A stretch of 54,336 nt of DNA from Microbacteriaceae bacterium (GTDB lineage: Bacteria > Actinomycetota > Actinomycetes > Actinomycetales > Microbacteriaceae). The notes below the pieces were generated by a model, which was given only the letters and a program-made list of their open reading frames with translations, had not been told where the DNA came from and ran no database searches. The number at the start of each line of letters is the position of its first letter. The stretch's first letter is position 1. This document shows, in pieces, positions 40,806 to 50,147 of the stretch. Location of the stretch: contig JANXTR010000001.1 of the NCBI GenBank assembly GCA_025352325.1, positions 1 through 54,336 on the forward strand, in the 5' to 3' direction. A program made the position numbers and the translations under genes.

Positions 40806-41495
40806 CTACAGTGCGGCGACGTCCAGCGGGACGCCGGGACCGAAGGTGGTCGAGAGCGTGCCCTTCTGGATGTAGCGGCCCTTCGAGGAGCTCGGCTTGG
40901 CGCGCTGGATCTCGGCGAGCGCGGCGGCGAAGTTCTCGTCGAGCTGCTCGGCCGTGAATCCGGCCTTGCCGATCACGAAGTGCACGCTGTTGTGCTTGTC
41001 GACGCGGAACTCGATCTTGCCGCCCTTGATCTCGGTGACGGCCTTCGCCGTGTCGAGGGTGACCGTTCCGGTCTTCGGGTTGGGCATGAGGCCGCGCGGG
41101 CCAAGCACCTTGCCGAGACGACCGACCTGGCCCATGAGCTCCGGCGTCGAGACGGCGGCGTCGAACGAGGTGTACCCGCCCGCGACCTTCGCGATCAACT
41201 CGGCGCCACCGACCTCGTCGGCACCCGCGGCGATGGCGGCCTCAGCCGCGGCGCCGGTGGCGAAGACGATGACGCGGGCGACCTTGCCGGTGCCGTGCGG
41301 GAGGATGACGGTGCCGCGCACCATCTGGTCGGCCTTGCGGGAGTCGACGCCGAGCTTCAGCGCCACCTCCACGGTCGAGTCAAACTTCTTGGAACCGGTC
41401 TCGCGGATGACGCTGACAGCTTCGGTCGGCTCATAGAACTTGCCGGCCTCGATCAGGTCCGCTGCGGCGCGGTATGCCTTGGACTTGGGTGCCAT
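40806..41495 (-). CDS. rplA: 50S ribosomal protein L1
   Basis: 229 residues. [21 protein letters not shown] start, [29 protein letters not shown] (L1 signature) and [21 protein letters not shown]1 forms the E-site stalk and often represses its own message. It starts two bases after the rplK stop. Confidence 0.98.
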   Translation of the reverse strand: MAPKSKAYRAAADLIEAGKFYEPTEAVSVIRETGSKKFDSTVEVALKLGVDSRKADQMVRGTVILPHGTGKVARVIVFATGAAAEAAIAAGADEVGGAELIAKVAGGYTSFDAAVSTPELMGQVGRLGKVLGPRGLMPNPKTGTVTLDTAKAVTEIKGGKIEFRVDKHNSVHFVIGKAGFTAEQLDENFAAALAEIQRAKPSSSKGRYIQKGTLSTTFGPGVPLDVAAL

Positions 41496-41497
41496 GA

Positions 41498-41929
41498 TTA
41501 CGCCTCCACCGTGATCCCCATCGACCGGGCAGTGCCAGCGATGATCTTCATGGCGGCCTCGACGTCGTTCGCGTTGAGGTCCGCCTGCTTCTGCTCGGCG
41601 ATGGCGCGCACCTGCTCCTTGGAGAGCTTGGCGACCTTCACGGACTGCGGGGTCGACGACCCCTTCTGCACGCCCGCGGCCTTCTTGATGAGTTCGGCGG
41701 CCGGCGGGGTCTTGAGGATGAACGTGAACGAACGGTCCTCGTAGACGGTGATCTCGACCGGGATGACGTTGCCGCGCTGCGACTCGGTCGCGGCGTTGTA
41801 CGCCTTGCAGAACTCCATGATGTTGACGCCGTGCTGACCGAGCGCGGGGCCGATGGGCGGGGCGGGGTTGGCCGCACCCGCGTTGATCTGGAGCTTGATC
41901 AGCCCCGTCACCTTCTTCTTGGCTGCCAT
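41498..41929 (-). CDS. rplK: 50S ribosomal protein L11
   Basis: 143 residues. [20 protein letters not shown] at the N-terminus, [20 protein letters not shown], and the C-terminal rRNA-binding part [21 protein letters not shown]11 belongs to the GTPase centre near the L7/L12 stalk. Encoded between nusG and rplA. Confidence 0.98.
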   Translation of the reverse strand: MAAKKKVTGLIKLQINAGAANPAPPIGPALGQHGVNIMEFCKAYNAATESQRGNVIPVEITVYEDRSFTFILKTPPAAELIKKAAGVQKGSSTPQSVKVAKLSKEQVRAIAEQKQADLNANDVEAAMKIIAGTARSMGITVEA

Positions 41930-42025
41930 AAGTGGCTCTTCTTTCTCTCGTGCGCCGGAGGCGCGCTTCCACGAACCAGGCTTCTCCTGGCAGCGGTGGT
42001 GGGAACTGGGCGAGTCTAGCCGGAA

Positions 42026-42991
42026 CTAGAGCTTGGTCACCTGGTCGAATGAGAGCTCGACCGGCGTCTCGCGCTCGAAGAGCGAGACGAGCACAGTGAG
42101 CTTGCCGCTCTCGGGCTTGATCTCGCTGATCGTGCCGGGAAGACCCGCGAACGAGCCCTCCTTGATCGTGATGGTCTCGCCGACCTCGAAGTCGACTTCG
42201 GCCGGGATGGCGCGGGCCGTTGCCTTGCCGCCGCCCTTGCCCGCGACGCCACCCTTGACGGGCGCCTCCACGATCTGCACGAGGCTCTTCAGCATGTTGA
42301 AGGCCTCCTCGAAGCGGAGCGGGGTCGGGTTGTGGGAGTTGCCCACGAATCCGGTCACACCCGGGGTGTGACGGACGACCGACCAGCTGTCCTCGTTGAG
42401 GTCCATGCGCACCAGCACGTAGCCGGGGATGCGCACGCGGGTGACCAGCTTCCGCTGGCCGTTCTTGATCTCGACGACGTCTTCCATCGGCACCTGCACC
42501 TCGAAGACGAAGTCCTCCATGGCCATCGACGAACGACGCGATTCGATGTTCTGCTTGACGCGCTTCTCGAAGCCGGCGTAGGAGTGGATGACGTACCAGT
42601 TGCCGAGCTTGCCGCGGAGCTCCGCGCGGAACTCCTGGTAGGGGTCGACCTCGACCTCGGCCTCCTCGAGCTCCTCCTCGTCGGCGGTTGCCGCAGCCGC
42701 CGCGTCGAAGTCCGTGGGGTCGTCGGTGTCCGAGTCCTCGCCGATGTCGAGAGCCGAGTCGACGATCGCGTCGGCCTCGGGGTCGGATGCCGCATCCAGC
42801 GCATCGAGGATGCTGTCGAGGTTCGCCTCGACGTCGCCCTCGTCGTCGACCACGTGGATGGCGCCGCTCTCGGCGTTCACGTCGGACGACTCGTCGACGG
42901 CCAGCACGTCGTCCTGCAGCAGGTCGTCGGTCTCCGACGACTGCTCGGCGGCGGGGGCGAGATCTACGTCGCGGCGCTGTTCTTCAGTCAC
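42026..42991 (-). CDS. nusG: Transcription termination/antitermination protein NusG
   Basis: 321 residues, against about 180 in E. coli. Residues 1-115 form an Asp/Glu-rich extension ([20 protein letters not shown] and [13 protein letters not shown]), common in actinobacterial NusG. The NGN domain begins at [20 protein letters not shown] and the KOW domain holds [20 protein letters not shown]. NusG links RNA polymerase to Rho and ribosomes. It lies 41 bases after secE. Confidence 0.97.
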   Translation of the reverse strand: MTEEQRRDVDLAPAAEQSSETDDLLQDDVLAVDESSDVNAESGAIHVVDDEGDVEANLDSILDALDAASDPEADAIVDSALDIGEDSDTDDPTDFDAAAAATADEEELEEAEVEVDPYQEFRAELRGKLGNWYVIHSYAGFEKRVKQNIESRRSSMAMEDFVFEVQVPMEDVVEIKNGQRKLVTRVRIPGYVLVRMDLNEDSWSVVRHTPGVTGFVGNSHNPTPLRFEEAFNMLKSLVQIVEAPVKGGVAGKGGGKATARAIPAEVDFEVGETITIKEGSFAGLPGTISEIKPESGKLTVLVSLFERETPVELSFDQVTKL

Positions 42992-43032
42992 AGTGTTGAT
43001 TCCATTTCATTGATAAAGCAAGTTGGCGAGGG

Positions 43033-43302
43033 TCAGTGACTGCCAAAGACCCAGGTGACGAGCGCGCTGAACCCGAGATCGAGCGCGTACACGAGCCCCA
43101 TCATGATGATGACGAACGTCAGCACGACGCCGGTGTAGCTGAGCAGTTCGCGCCGCGTGGGCGTGACCACCTTCTTCAGCTCGTTGAGGACCTGCTTGAT
43201 GAAGAGAGAAATTCGCGCAAACGGGCCACGCCGTTCGGCGCGCTCCCGCCTGGCGCTCGCGACGAGGTCCTCGGACGGCTCGTCGACCACCTTGCGTGCC
43301 AC
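43033..43302 (-). CDS. secE: Protein translocase subunit SecE
   Basis: 89 residues from GTG 43302 (TTG 43311 is the alternative). A basic amphipathic part, FIKQVLNELKKVVTPTRREL, leads into the single membrane helix TGVVLTFVIIMMGLVYALDLGF. SecE clamps SecY in the Sec channel. The order tRNA-Trp, secE, nusG, rplK, rplA is conserved in actinobacteria. Confidence 0.95.
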   Translation of the reverse strand: MARKVVDEPSEDLVASARRERAERRGPFARISLFIKQVLNELKKVVTPTRRELLSYTGVVLTFVIIMMGLVYALDLGFSALVTWVFGSH

Positions 43303-43350
43303 TCTCAACACCTCTCAACAGTGAACTCCGCACTGACGTACGAAGAATCG

Positions 43351-43423
43351 CAGGGCGGACAGGACTTGAACCTGCAACCTGCGGTTTTGGAGACCGCTGC
43401 TCTACCAATTGAGCCACCGCCCT
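43351..43423 (-). tRNA. trnW: tRNA-Trp (anticodon CCA)
   Basis: 73 bases including discriminator G. Acceptor AGGGCGG/CCGCCCT, D-arm GCTC-AATTGGTA-GAGC, anticodon stem GCGGT/ACCGC with loop CTCCAAA, T-arm GCAGG-TTCAAGT-CCTGT. CCA tail not encoded. Placed directly before secE. Confidence 0.97.
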
Positions 43424-43546
43424 ACAGGGATCAGACCGCCGCATACCCCGCACGCCGCTTGACGGCGCGACAAAGCTTGGCAGACATCACCACTGCAGTC
43501 AGTGTATGTCATCGCTCGGGGGACCCGGCTTCTCGCGTGCCGGTGC

Positions 43547-44437
43547 TCACCACAGAGCGGCCCTCGCGTGGGCCACGACGGTGTCCGCGACGCGGTCGAG
43601 CAGGGTGGAACGCAGCTTCCACTGCTGCCAGAAGAGCGGGACCGCGATCGATCGAGCGCCCTCAAGCGTGACGATCGCGCCGGCGGCCCGGCCCGCATCC
43701 GCCTGCTGGTCGGGCAGCATCCCCCAGCCGAGGCCGAGCATGACGGCGGCGGCGAAGTCCGCCGACGCGGGGACGAGGTGGCGCGGCGAATGCAGCTCCC
43801 GGCGCGTCACCGAACGCACGTAGCGTGCCTGCAACTCGTCTTTGCGATCGAAGTCGATCACCGGAGCGACAGCGAGCGCCGCGGCATCCACCCCCTGCGG
43901 GAACCAGCGGGCGGTGAACTCGGGCGTCGCGACCGGACGGTAGACCATCCTGCCCAGCGGGGTGACCGTGCAGCCGGCAACCGGCTTCGAGTCGGAGGTG
44001 ACGGCCGCCATGACGGTGCCGTCGGCGAGCAGGGCGGCCGTGTAGCCCTGGTCGTCGCGGTGCAGTTCGAAGGCGACCGGATTCTGCGCCGCGACCTGCG
44101 CCAGGGCCGGGAGCAGCCAGGTCGCCATCGAGTCCGCATTGACCGCGAGCGACACGACCAGCGTCGACGCGGCGGACCCCTCCAGTCCCAACTCGCCCGC
44201 CGCCTCCTGCTCGAGCACGACGAGCTGCTGCGCGAGCCGCAGCAGCGCGGCACCCGACTCGGTCGCCAGGATCGGCTTGGAGCGCACCACCACCACCCGG
44301 CCGAGCTGCTGCTCGAGCGCCTTGATGCGCTGGCTGATCGCGGACGGCGTGACCTTGAGCCGTCGGGCGGCCGCGTCGAAGGTGCCGTCGCTCACCACGG
44401 CGGCGAGCGTCTCGAGTTGCTCTCGGTCGAACATCAT
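43547..44437 (-). CDS. lysG: LysR-family regulator LysG/ArgP
   Basis: 296 residues. Winged HTH at 1-60 (FDREQLETLAAVVSDGTFDAAARRL, VTPSAISQRIKALEQQLGRVV), then the effector domain. LysG-type proteins switch on the lysine/arginine exporter when basic amino acids accumulate; the target lysE is divergent, 85 bases away. ATG 44437 (MMFDREQL) matches the family start. DNA between the genes carries the direct repeat CAGAATC at 44441 and 44475. Confidence 0.9.
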   Translation of the reverse strand: MMFDREQLETLAAVVSDGTFDAAARRLKVTPSAISQRIKALEQQLGRVVVVRSKPILATESGAALLRLAQQLVVLEQEAAGELGLEGSAASTLVVSLAVNADSMATWLLPALAQVAAQNPVAFELHRDDQGYTAALLADGTVMAAVTSDSKPVAGCTVTPLGRMVYRPVATPEFTARWFPQGVDAAALAVAPVIDFDRKDELQARYVRSVTRRELHSPRHLVPASADFAAAVMLGLGWGMLPDQQADAGRAAGAIVTLEGARSIAVPLFWQQWKLRSTLLDRVADTVVAHARAALW

Positions 44438-44522
44438 TCGCAGAATCTTCCCATCAGTCAGGCTAATGTGTCGACAGAATCGTGAACTGGATTGTTGGGG
44501 CATCGCACGGGACACTCGAGAC

Positions 44523-45152
44523 ATGATCACCTGGTTGCCCGCCGCCCTTTCCGGTCTCGGACTCGGCCTCTCGCTGATCATCGCGATCGGGGCGCAGAAC
44601 GCCTTCGTGCTGCGCCAGGGACTCCGCCGAGAGCACGTGCTGCTCGTCGTCGCCATCTGCGCGCTGTCCGACCTGGCACTCATCGCCCTCGGCGTGGGCG
44701 GCGGCGGGCTGCTCTTCACGGCCGTGCCGGTGCTGGTCGAGGTGGTGCGCTGGGTGGGGGCGGCGTTCCTGCTGCGCTACGGAGTCGTCGCGGCGCGTCG
44801 CGCCCTGCGGCCGTCGCGGCTGACGGCATCCGACGAATCCGCGGCCCTCACGCGCCCGTCCCCCCTCGCTGTCGCGGCCAGCTGCCTCGCGCTCACCTGG
44901 CTGAACCCGCACGTGTACCTCGACACGGTCGTGCTGCTCGGCTCCGTCGCGAGCACCCATGGCGAGTGGCGCTGGGCGTTCGGCGCTGGGGCGGCGCTGG
45001 GCAGCATCCTGTGGTTCTCGGCGCTCGGATTCGGCGCGCGGTTGCTCGCTCCGCTGTTTGCCCGCCCGATCGCCTGGCGCGTGCTTGACGCGATCATCGC
45101 GGTCGTCATGGTCGCGCTGGCCGCGATGCTCGCGCTGAGCGCGCTGCGGTGA
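44523..45152 (+). CDS. lysE: LysE/ArgO amino-acid exporter
   Basis: 209 residues, about six helices. LSLIIAIGAQNAFVLRQGLR is the hallmark LysE N-terminus; LTWLNPHVYLDTVVLLG follows near 140. It exports lysine and/or arginine. ATG 44523 chosen; divergent from its regulator. Confidence 0.93.
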   Translation: MITWLPAALSGLGLGLSLIIAIGAQNAFVLRQGLRREHVLLVVAICALSDLALIALGVGGGGLLFTAVPVLVEVVRWVGAAFLLRYGVVAARRALRPSRLTASDESAALTRPSPLAVAASCLALTWLNPHVYLDTVVLLGSVASTHGEWRWAFGAGAALGSILWFSALGFGARLLAPLFARPIAWRVLDAIIAVVMVALAAMLALSALR

Positions 45153-45269
45153 GAGCGCTGGGCTGACGCGCCGCCGGCTGCGCCGCGCATGTCGACACCC
45201 GCGAGAGACGCGGTTCGCGCCGACACTCAGCGGATGTCCACGCCTTCTCGGTGCACAGGCGCCATCTCG
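45153..45269. repeat. Intergenic repeat element, copy A
   Basis: Starts with GAGCGCTGGGCTGA directly after the lysE stop and ends with a 24-base word (TCTCGGTGCA...CGCCATCTCG, 45246-45269). Both words recur in copy B at 48921-49005, in the same order. The 229-base gap holds no gene otherwise. Confidence 0.65.
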
Positions 45270-45381
45270 ACGTACGACGGGCCTGCTCCGCCCAGATCGG
45301 AGCCCCTCCACCGATCGGTGGATGCCGGGCGTCCACCACTGAGCTGTTGTCGGGGAGGCCGCGCACCGCCACGATGAACAC

Positions 45382-46272
45382 ATGACAGCTTCCGCATCCG
45401 CCGTCGAGGTCTCCGGCCTCCGCAAGGACTACCACGGCGTCGAGGCCTTGCGCGGCCTCGACTTCGACATCAAGCACGGCGAGACCTTCGCGCTGCTCGG
45501 CCCGAACGGGGCGGGCAAGAGCACCACCATCGAGATCCTCGAGGGCTACCGCGACCGCAGCGCCGGTACGGTCAGCGTTCTCGGCGTCGACCCGCAGCGC
45601 GGCGGCCTGGACTGGAAGGCGCGGCTCGGCATCGTGCTGCAGAGCAGCGGCGAGCAGGGCAGCGCGACCGTGCGCGAGCAGCTCACTCACTTCGCCGCGT
45701 TCTACCCGAACCCGCGCAACGTCGACGAGGTGATCGCGGCCGTCGGTCTCGAAGACAAGGCCTCCTCGCTGATCCGCAAGCTCTCCGGCGGTCAGCGACG
45801 GCGAGTGGATGTGGCGCTCGGCATCATCGGACGCCCCGAGCTTCTCTTCCTGGACGAGCCCACCACCGGCTTCGACCCCGAGGCACGACGCCAGTTCTGG
45901 ACCCTCGTCAACCAGCTCAAGGCGGAGGGGACCACCATCCTGCTCACCACCCACTACCTCGACGAGGCCGCGCAGCTGAGCGATCGCGCGGGCATCGTCG
46001 CCGACGGCCGTCTGGTCGAGCTGGGACCGATCGACACGATCGGCGCTGCCGAGGCGCGCATCCCCGTGGTGCGGTGGACCCGCAACGGCATCGAACGCGA
46101 GGAGCGCACCGACCGGCCGGCCGAGTTCGTCGCCCGCCTGGCGCTGGACGGCGAACCCGAGCGGCTCGAAGTCATCCGCCCCAGCCTCGAAGACATCTAC
46201 CTGGAACTGGTCGGCAACGTCGAAGCGGCTGCCGCCGAACTCGCCGCGTCCACCGGAGAGGCCTCGTCATGA
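45382..46272 (+). CDS. ABC exporter ATPase, DrrA/Nod type
   Basis: 296 residues. Walker A GPNGAGKSTT, Q-loop VLQSSGEQG, signature KLSGGQRRRVD, Walker B LLFLDEPTTGFDPEARRQFW and H-loop LTTHYLDEA. A C-terminal extension after residue 225 fits drug-type exporters. It energises the permease encoded by the overlapping next gene; a sensor kinase and regulator follow, as in LiaFSR/BceRS-like antibiotic-response units. Confidence 0.94.
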   Translation: MTASASAVEVSGLRKDYHGVEALRGLDFDIKHGETFALLGPNGAGKSTTIEILEGYRDRSAGTVSVLGVDPQRGGLDWKARLGIVLQSSGEQGSATVREQLTHFAAFYPNPRNVDEVIAAVGLEDKASSLIRKLSGGQRRRVDVALGIIGRPELLFLDEPTTGFDPEARRQFWTLVNQLKAEGTTILLTTHYLDEAAQLSDRAGIVADGRLVELGPIDTIGAAEARIPVVRWTRNGIEREERTDRPAEFVARLALDGEPERLEVIRPSLEDIYLELVGNVEAAAAELAASTGEASS

Positions 46273-47114
46273 CCACCACCGCACGCACCCCCACCATCGT
46301 CACCCCCGCCCGCATCGTGCGGGTCGGTCTCTCGCGCATTCGCTACGAGATCACCGGCTACTTCCGACAGGGCGACGCGGTGTTCTTCACCTTCCTGTTC
46401 CCGGTGGTGATGCTCACCATCTTCTCGGTGGCGTTCAGCGAGACCAGCTTCGGCAAGGATGCCGCGGGCCACACGGTGAGCGCCGCCAGCTACTACCTCC
46501 CCGGCATGCTGGCCGCGGGCGTGCTGCTCAGCGGCTTGCAGAATCTCGCCATCGACATCGCCGGAGAGAAGAGCGACGGCACCCTCAAACGGCTCGCGGG
46601 CACCCCGCTCTCGGTGATCAGCTACTTCATCGGCAAGATCGGGCGGGCGCTTATCACGGGCATCCTGCAGGCGGGCCTGTTGATCCTGTTGGCCCGGGTG
46701 GCCTTCGGCGTCGCCATTGCGACCGAGCCCGGCAAGTGGCTGACCTTCGCCTGGGTGTTCCTGCTCGGGGTCGCCACCTGCGCCATCCTCGGGATCGGGC
46801 TCAGCGCGCTGCCGCGTTCGGGCAAAAGCGCGACCGCGGTCATCATCCCGATCGTGCTGGTGCTGCAGTTCATCTCGGGCGTCTACCTCACCTTCACCAG
46901 CCTGCCGAGCTGGCTGCAGAACGTGGCGAGCGTGTTCCCGCTCAAGTGGCTGGCGCAGGGGATGCGTTCGGTCTTCCTGCCGTCCACCTTCGAGGCGGCC
47001 GAGCAGGGCGCCAGCTGGAATCTGCCCGGCGTCGCGATCGTGCTGAGCATCTGGCTCGTCGTCGGACTGATCCTGGCCCGACTCACCTTCCGTTGGATCC
47101 GCAAGGATAGCTAG
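46269..47114 (+). CDS. ABC-2 type exporter permease
   Basis: 281 residues, six helices. Cytosolic entry RIRYEITGYFRQGDAVFFTFLFPVV, then AGEKSDGTLKRLAGTPLSVISYFIGK before the second helix, and SLPSWLQNVASVFPLKWLAQGMR near the end, all typical of ABC2_membrane proteins. Overlaps the ATPase gene (ATGA) and abuts the kinase gene. Substrate unknown. Confidence 0.92.
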   Translation: MTTTARTPTIVTPARIVRVGLSRIRYEITGYFRQGDAVFFTFLFPVVMLTIFSVAFSETSFGKDAAGHTVSAASYYLPGMLAAGVLLSGLQNLAIDIAGEKSDGTLKRLAGTPLSVISYFIGKIGRALITGILQAGLLILLARVAFGVAIATEPGKWLTFAWVFLLGVATCAILGIGLSALPRSGKSATAVIIPIVLVLQFISGVYLTFTSLPSWLQNVASVFPLKWLAQGMRSVFLPSTFEAAEQGASWNLPGVAIVLSIWLVVGLILARLTFRWIRKDS

Positions 47115-48287
47115 GTGACCACCCGCTCGATGACCACGCGCGGCTGGTGGATCCTCGCCCTCGCCGCGGCGAGCATCCTGTCGGTCGTGGTGCTCGGCCT
47201 CAGTCTCGGGATCGGCGCCCGCTTCGGGATCGGTGTCGGCATACTGGCGGCGTTCTTCGTCTTCTGGGCGATCGTCGCCCGGCCCGACGAGGAGGACACC
47301 CCGCGGGCCACCCTCGTGCTGGTCGTGACGATCATGACCGCTGGCGCCCTGACCTCGGTCGACACCTCGCTCGCCTTCTTCCAGGCGATCGCGTTCCCGG
47401 CGTCCTGGACGCTGATCGGGAGCGTGCGACGCTCGATCATCGCCTGCTCCGCGCTTGCCGTCGTCGAGGTGGGCGGCTTCCTGGTCAGTCTGGGCGCCCG
47501 TCGCGACACGCTCGTGCTCGCCCTCGTGATCGAGGGGATCTCGCTCGTCTTCGCCATCATCATGGGCGTCTGGATCAGCCGGATCGCCCAGCTCGGCAAC
47601 GAGCGCAAGCGCCTGCTTGACGAGCTGACCGCCGCGCAGGCACAACTCGGGGTGCTGCATCGGGATGCCGGGGCCACCGCCGAGCGCGAACGCCTGGCCC
47701 GCGAACTCCACGACACCATCGCACAGTCCCTCACCGGCCAGGTGCTGCTGGCACAGCGGGCCCGACGCGAACGGGCCGCGGGCTCGCTGTCAGACGAGAC
47801 CCTCGAGCTGCTCGAGGAGGCCTCGCGCGAGGCGCTGGCAGAGACCCGCTCGCTCGTCGCCGCGAGCGCACGTGTCGAGCTGCCGGGAGGCGGACTCGTC
47901 GAGGCGCTGACGCAGTTCGCGGCGCGATTCCAGCGCGAGTCAGGGATCGCGGTCGTGGTGACCGCCGAGCTGGGTCCCGCCGCCCCGAACGCGCTCGGTC
48001 GCGACGCGGAGGTGGTGCTGCTCCGCTGCGCGCAGGAGGGGCTCGCGAACGTGCGCAAGCATGCCGGGGCACGCGCCGTCCGGGTCGTGCTGAGCACCGC
48101 TGACGGCGTTGCCACCGTCGCGGTCATCGATGACGGGCACGGCTTCGACCCGGCGGCCGCGGCATCCGGATTCGGACTCAGCGGCCTGCGCGATCGGCTC
48201 GGTCTGGTGGGCGGCGAGCTCGCCGTCGACGGGACGGCGGGAGCCACGACCCTCCTCGCGCGACTCCCGCTGGGGGTCGTCTCGTGA
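47115..48287 (+). CDS. Sensor histidine kinase, NarL/DesK class
   Basis: 390 residues. Four to five N-terminal membrane helices without a large outer domain, a coiled coil (ERKRLLDELTAAQAQLG), HisKA_3 box RERLARELHDTIAQSLTG with phospho-His near 201, and HATPase boxes (CAQEGLANVRKHAGA, VIDDGHGFDP, GFGLSGLRDRL). GTG start directly after the permease stop. An intramembrane sensor of envelope stress or of the transporter is likely. Confidence 0.92.
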   Translation: MTTRSMTTRGWWILALAAASILSVVVLGLSLGIGARFGIGVGILAAFFVFWAIVARPDEEDTPRATLVLVVTIMTAGALTSVDTSLAFFQAIAFPASWTLIGSVRRSIIACSALAVVEVGGFLVSLGARRDTLVLALVIEGISLVFAIIMGVWISRIAQLGNERKRLLDELTAAQAQLGVLHRDAGATAERERLARELHDTIAQSLTGQVLLAQRARRERAAGSLSDETLELLEEASREALAETRSLVAASARVELPGGGLVEALTQFAARFQRESGIAVVVTAELGPAAPNALGRDAEVVLLRCAQEGLANVRKHAGARAVRVVLSTADGVATVAVIDDGHGFDPAAAASGFGLSGLRDRLGLVGGELAVDGTAGATTLLARLPLGVVS

Positions 48288-48922
48288 TCCGCGCCCTGGT
48301 CGTCGACGACCACCCGGTCGTACGCGCCGGGCTGGTCGCGCTCTTCGACGCCGCCGACGATATCCAGGTGATCGCCACGGCGTCGTCGGGCGAGGAGGCG
48401 GTCGCGCTGGTGGCCGAGCATCGGCCGGACGTCGTGCTGATGGACTTGCGGATGGCCGGAATCGACGGCGACGAGGCCACCTCGCGGATCCTGGCGGGCT
48501 CTGCCGCTGCGGGAACATCGACGCGCGTCGTCATTCTGACCACCTACGAGAACGACGACGCGATCCTCAGCGCAATCTCGGCCGGGGCGAGCGGCTACCT
48601 GCTGAAGGCCGCCCCCGAGGAGGAGCTGCTCGCCGGGGTGCGGGCCGTCGCTGCGGGCGAGGTCGCTCTGGCGCCGATCGTGTCTCGGCTGCTGGTCCAG
48701 CGGGCGGGTGCGCGGGCGGTGGTCGCCAGACCCGCCCTCAGCACCCGCGAACTCGAGGTGCTGCGTCTCGTCGCCGAAGGCCTCAGCAACCGCGAGATCG
48801 GCGAGCGCCTCTACGTCGGCGAGGCCACGGTCAAGACGCACCTGCTGCACGCGTTCACGAAGCTTGAGGTGGCCGACCGCACCCGCGCGGTCACCCGCGC
48901 GATGGAGCTCGGAGTGCTCTGA
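48284..48922 (+). CDS. LuxR/NarL-family response regulator
   Basis: 212 residues. Receiver with VVDDHPVVRAG, phospho-Asp in VVLMDLRMAGIDG, Thr in ILTTYEND and Lys in GYLLKAAP. The C-terminal HTH LSTRELEVLRLVAEGLSNRE continues into ATVKTHLLHAFTKL. GTG 48284 overlaps the kinase stop. It closes a four-gene operon and likely controls it. Confidence 0.94.
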   Translation: MIRALVVDDHPVVRAGLVALFDAADDIQVIATASSGEEAVALVAEHRPDVVLMDLRMAGIDGDEATSRILAGSAAAGTSTRVVILTTYENDDAILSAISAGASGYLLKAAPEEELLAGVRAVAAGEVALAPIVSRLLVQRAGARAVVARPALSTRELEVLRLVAEGLSNREIGERLYVGEATVKTHLLHAFTKLEVADRTRAVTRAMELGVL

Positions 48923-49005
48923 GCGCTGGGCTGATCTCGACGATGCACCTTTGCACCGAATCGACGCCGTCGACCACGAACTCTCGGTGCAAAGCCGCCA
49001 TCTCG
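48921..49005. repeat. Intergenic repeat element, copy B
   Basis: Same start word (GAGCGCTGGGCTGA, 48921-48934) and end word (22 of 24 bases, 48982-49005) as copy A. It contains an inverted repeat: CTTTGCACCGA (48949-48959) opposite TCGGTGCAAAG (48984-48994). It lies between convergent genes and may serve as a terminator. Confidence 0.65.
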
Positions 49006-49022
49006 GCGGCGCGCCGGCGAGG

Positions 49023-50147
49023 TCACAGCGAAATGCCGACCAGCACCGGCTCGGGATGCAGCATCACGCCGAACTCGCTCATCACGCGGGTCTGCACGAA
49101 GTTCGCCAGCTGCACCACGTCGTGCGCGGTCGCATGGCCGCGGTTAACGATCGCGAGCGTGTGCTTGTGCGAGATCGCGGCTCCTGAACCGGGAATGGAG
49201 AACCCCCTCGAGATACCCGCGCGCTCGATCAGCCACGCGGCGCTGAGTTTGACGAGGTACTCGCTGCCGACGGCGACGGCCGGGATCGGCGATCCCAGCG
49301 GCAGGACCTGCGCCGGGCGCTCCGGTTCGGTCGGCCAGCGGGGCGACTCTGCGGGGAGGCCGCGGGCGAAGTTCTCGCTCACGATCGGGTTGGTGAAGAA
49401 GGAGCCGGCGCTGATCGAGTCGGGGTCGGCCGGATCCCAGATCATCCCCTTCGAGGCACGCAGTGCGAGCACTGTGGCGCGCACCTCAGCGAGGGGAACC
49501 CGCGCTCCGAGTTCGACGCCGAGCGCGGTGGCGAGCTGCGCGTAGGCGATCGGCAGCGAGAGGCCGCCGGATGCCGCGAGCCGCAGTTCGACGCCGAGCA
49601 CGATGCCCAGCCGCCCCCGCTTGAGCGCGCTGGTGCGGTACCCCAGCCTTAGCTCGGAGGCGGCAAGCCGCTCCACCTCGCCCGAGCCGAAGTCGAGGAA
49701 GTCGAGGCCGACGAGGGTCTCGCCGAGCTCCTGCCCGTAGGCGCCGATGTTCTGGATCGGGGCCGCGCCGGCGGTGCCCGGGATGCCGCTGAGCGCCTCG
49801 ATCCCGGCCAGGTCATTGCCGACCGCGAAGGCCACGACGTCGTCCCAGACCTCGCCCGCCTCGACCAGCAGGTGCACCGAGCCGTCGGCGTGCGGCGCGA
49901 CGGGCCTGTCGACGACCGAGATGCCGCGCGTGACCACCCGCAGCACATCGCCGTCGACCCCGTCGTCGGAGACGACGACGTTCGATCCCCCGCCGAGCAC
50001 GAGCCAGTCGTCGAAGCCCGACCACATCTTGAGCGCTGCGGCGATGAGACCGTCGCGGGTGGCGGGAGCCGACATCCGCAGGGCGGGGCCCCCGACCCGC
50101 AGAGTGGTGAGCTCTGAGAGCCGGATGCCGTCGGCCGCAGAACTCAC
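49023..50147 (-). CDS. murB: UDP-N-acetylenolpyruvoylglucosamine reductase
   Basis: 374 residues, type I MurB. FAD domain opening TTLRVGGPALRMSAPATRDG, WLVLGGGSNVVVSDDGVDG, then GIEALSGIPGTAGAAPIQNIGAYG, catalytic Ser in SAGSFFTNPI, and the substrate part KLSAAWLIERAGISRGF. It reduces the enolpyruvyl group in peptidoglycan precursor synthesis. GTG 50147 overlaps the MaoC gene stop. Sited beside two MaoC genes, as in many actinobacteria. Confidence 0.96.
   Translation of the reverse strand: MSSAADGIRLSELTTLRVGGPALRMSAPATRDGLIAAALKMWSGFDDWLVLGGGSNVVVSDDGVDGDVLRVVTRGISVVDRPVAPHADGSVHLLVEAGEVWDDVVAFAVGNDLAGIEALSGIPGTAGAAPIQNIGAYGQELGETLVGLDFLDFGSGEVERLAASELRLGYRTSALKRGRLGIVLGVELRLAASGGLSLPIAYAQLATALGVELGARVPLAEVRATVLALRASKGMIWDPADPDSISAGSFFTNPIVSENFARGLPAESPRWPTEPERPAQVLPLGSPIPAVAVGSEYLVKLSAAWLIERAGISRGFSIPGSGAAISHKHTLAIVNRGHATAHDVVQLANFVQTRVMSEFGVMLHPEPVLVGISL

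Noticed and set aside
42649-42991. Acidic NusG extension as a separate gene or frame error
   Set aside because: It is in frame, has normal codon use, and acidic N-terminal extensions are common in actinobacterial NusG.
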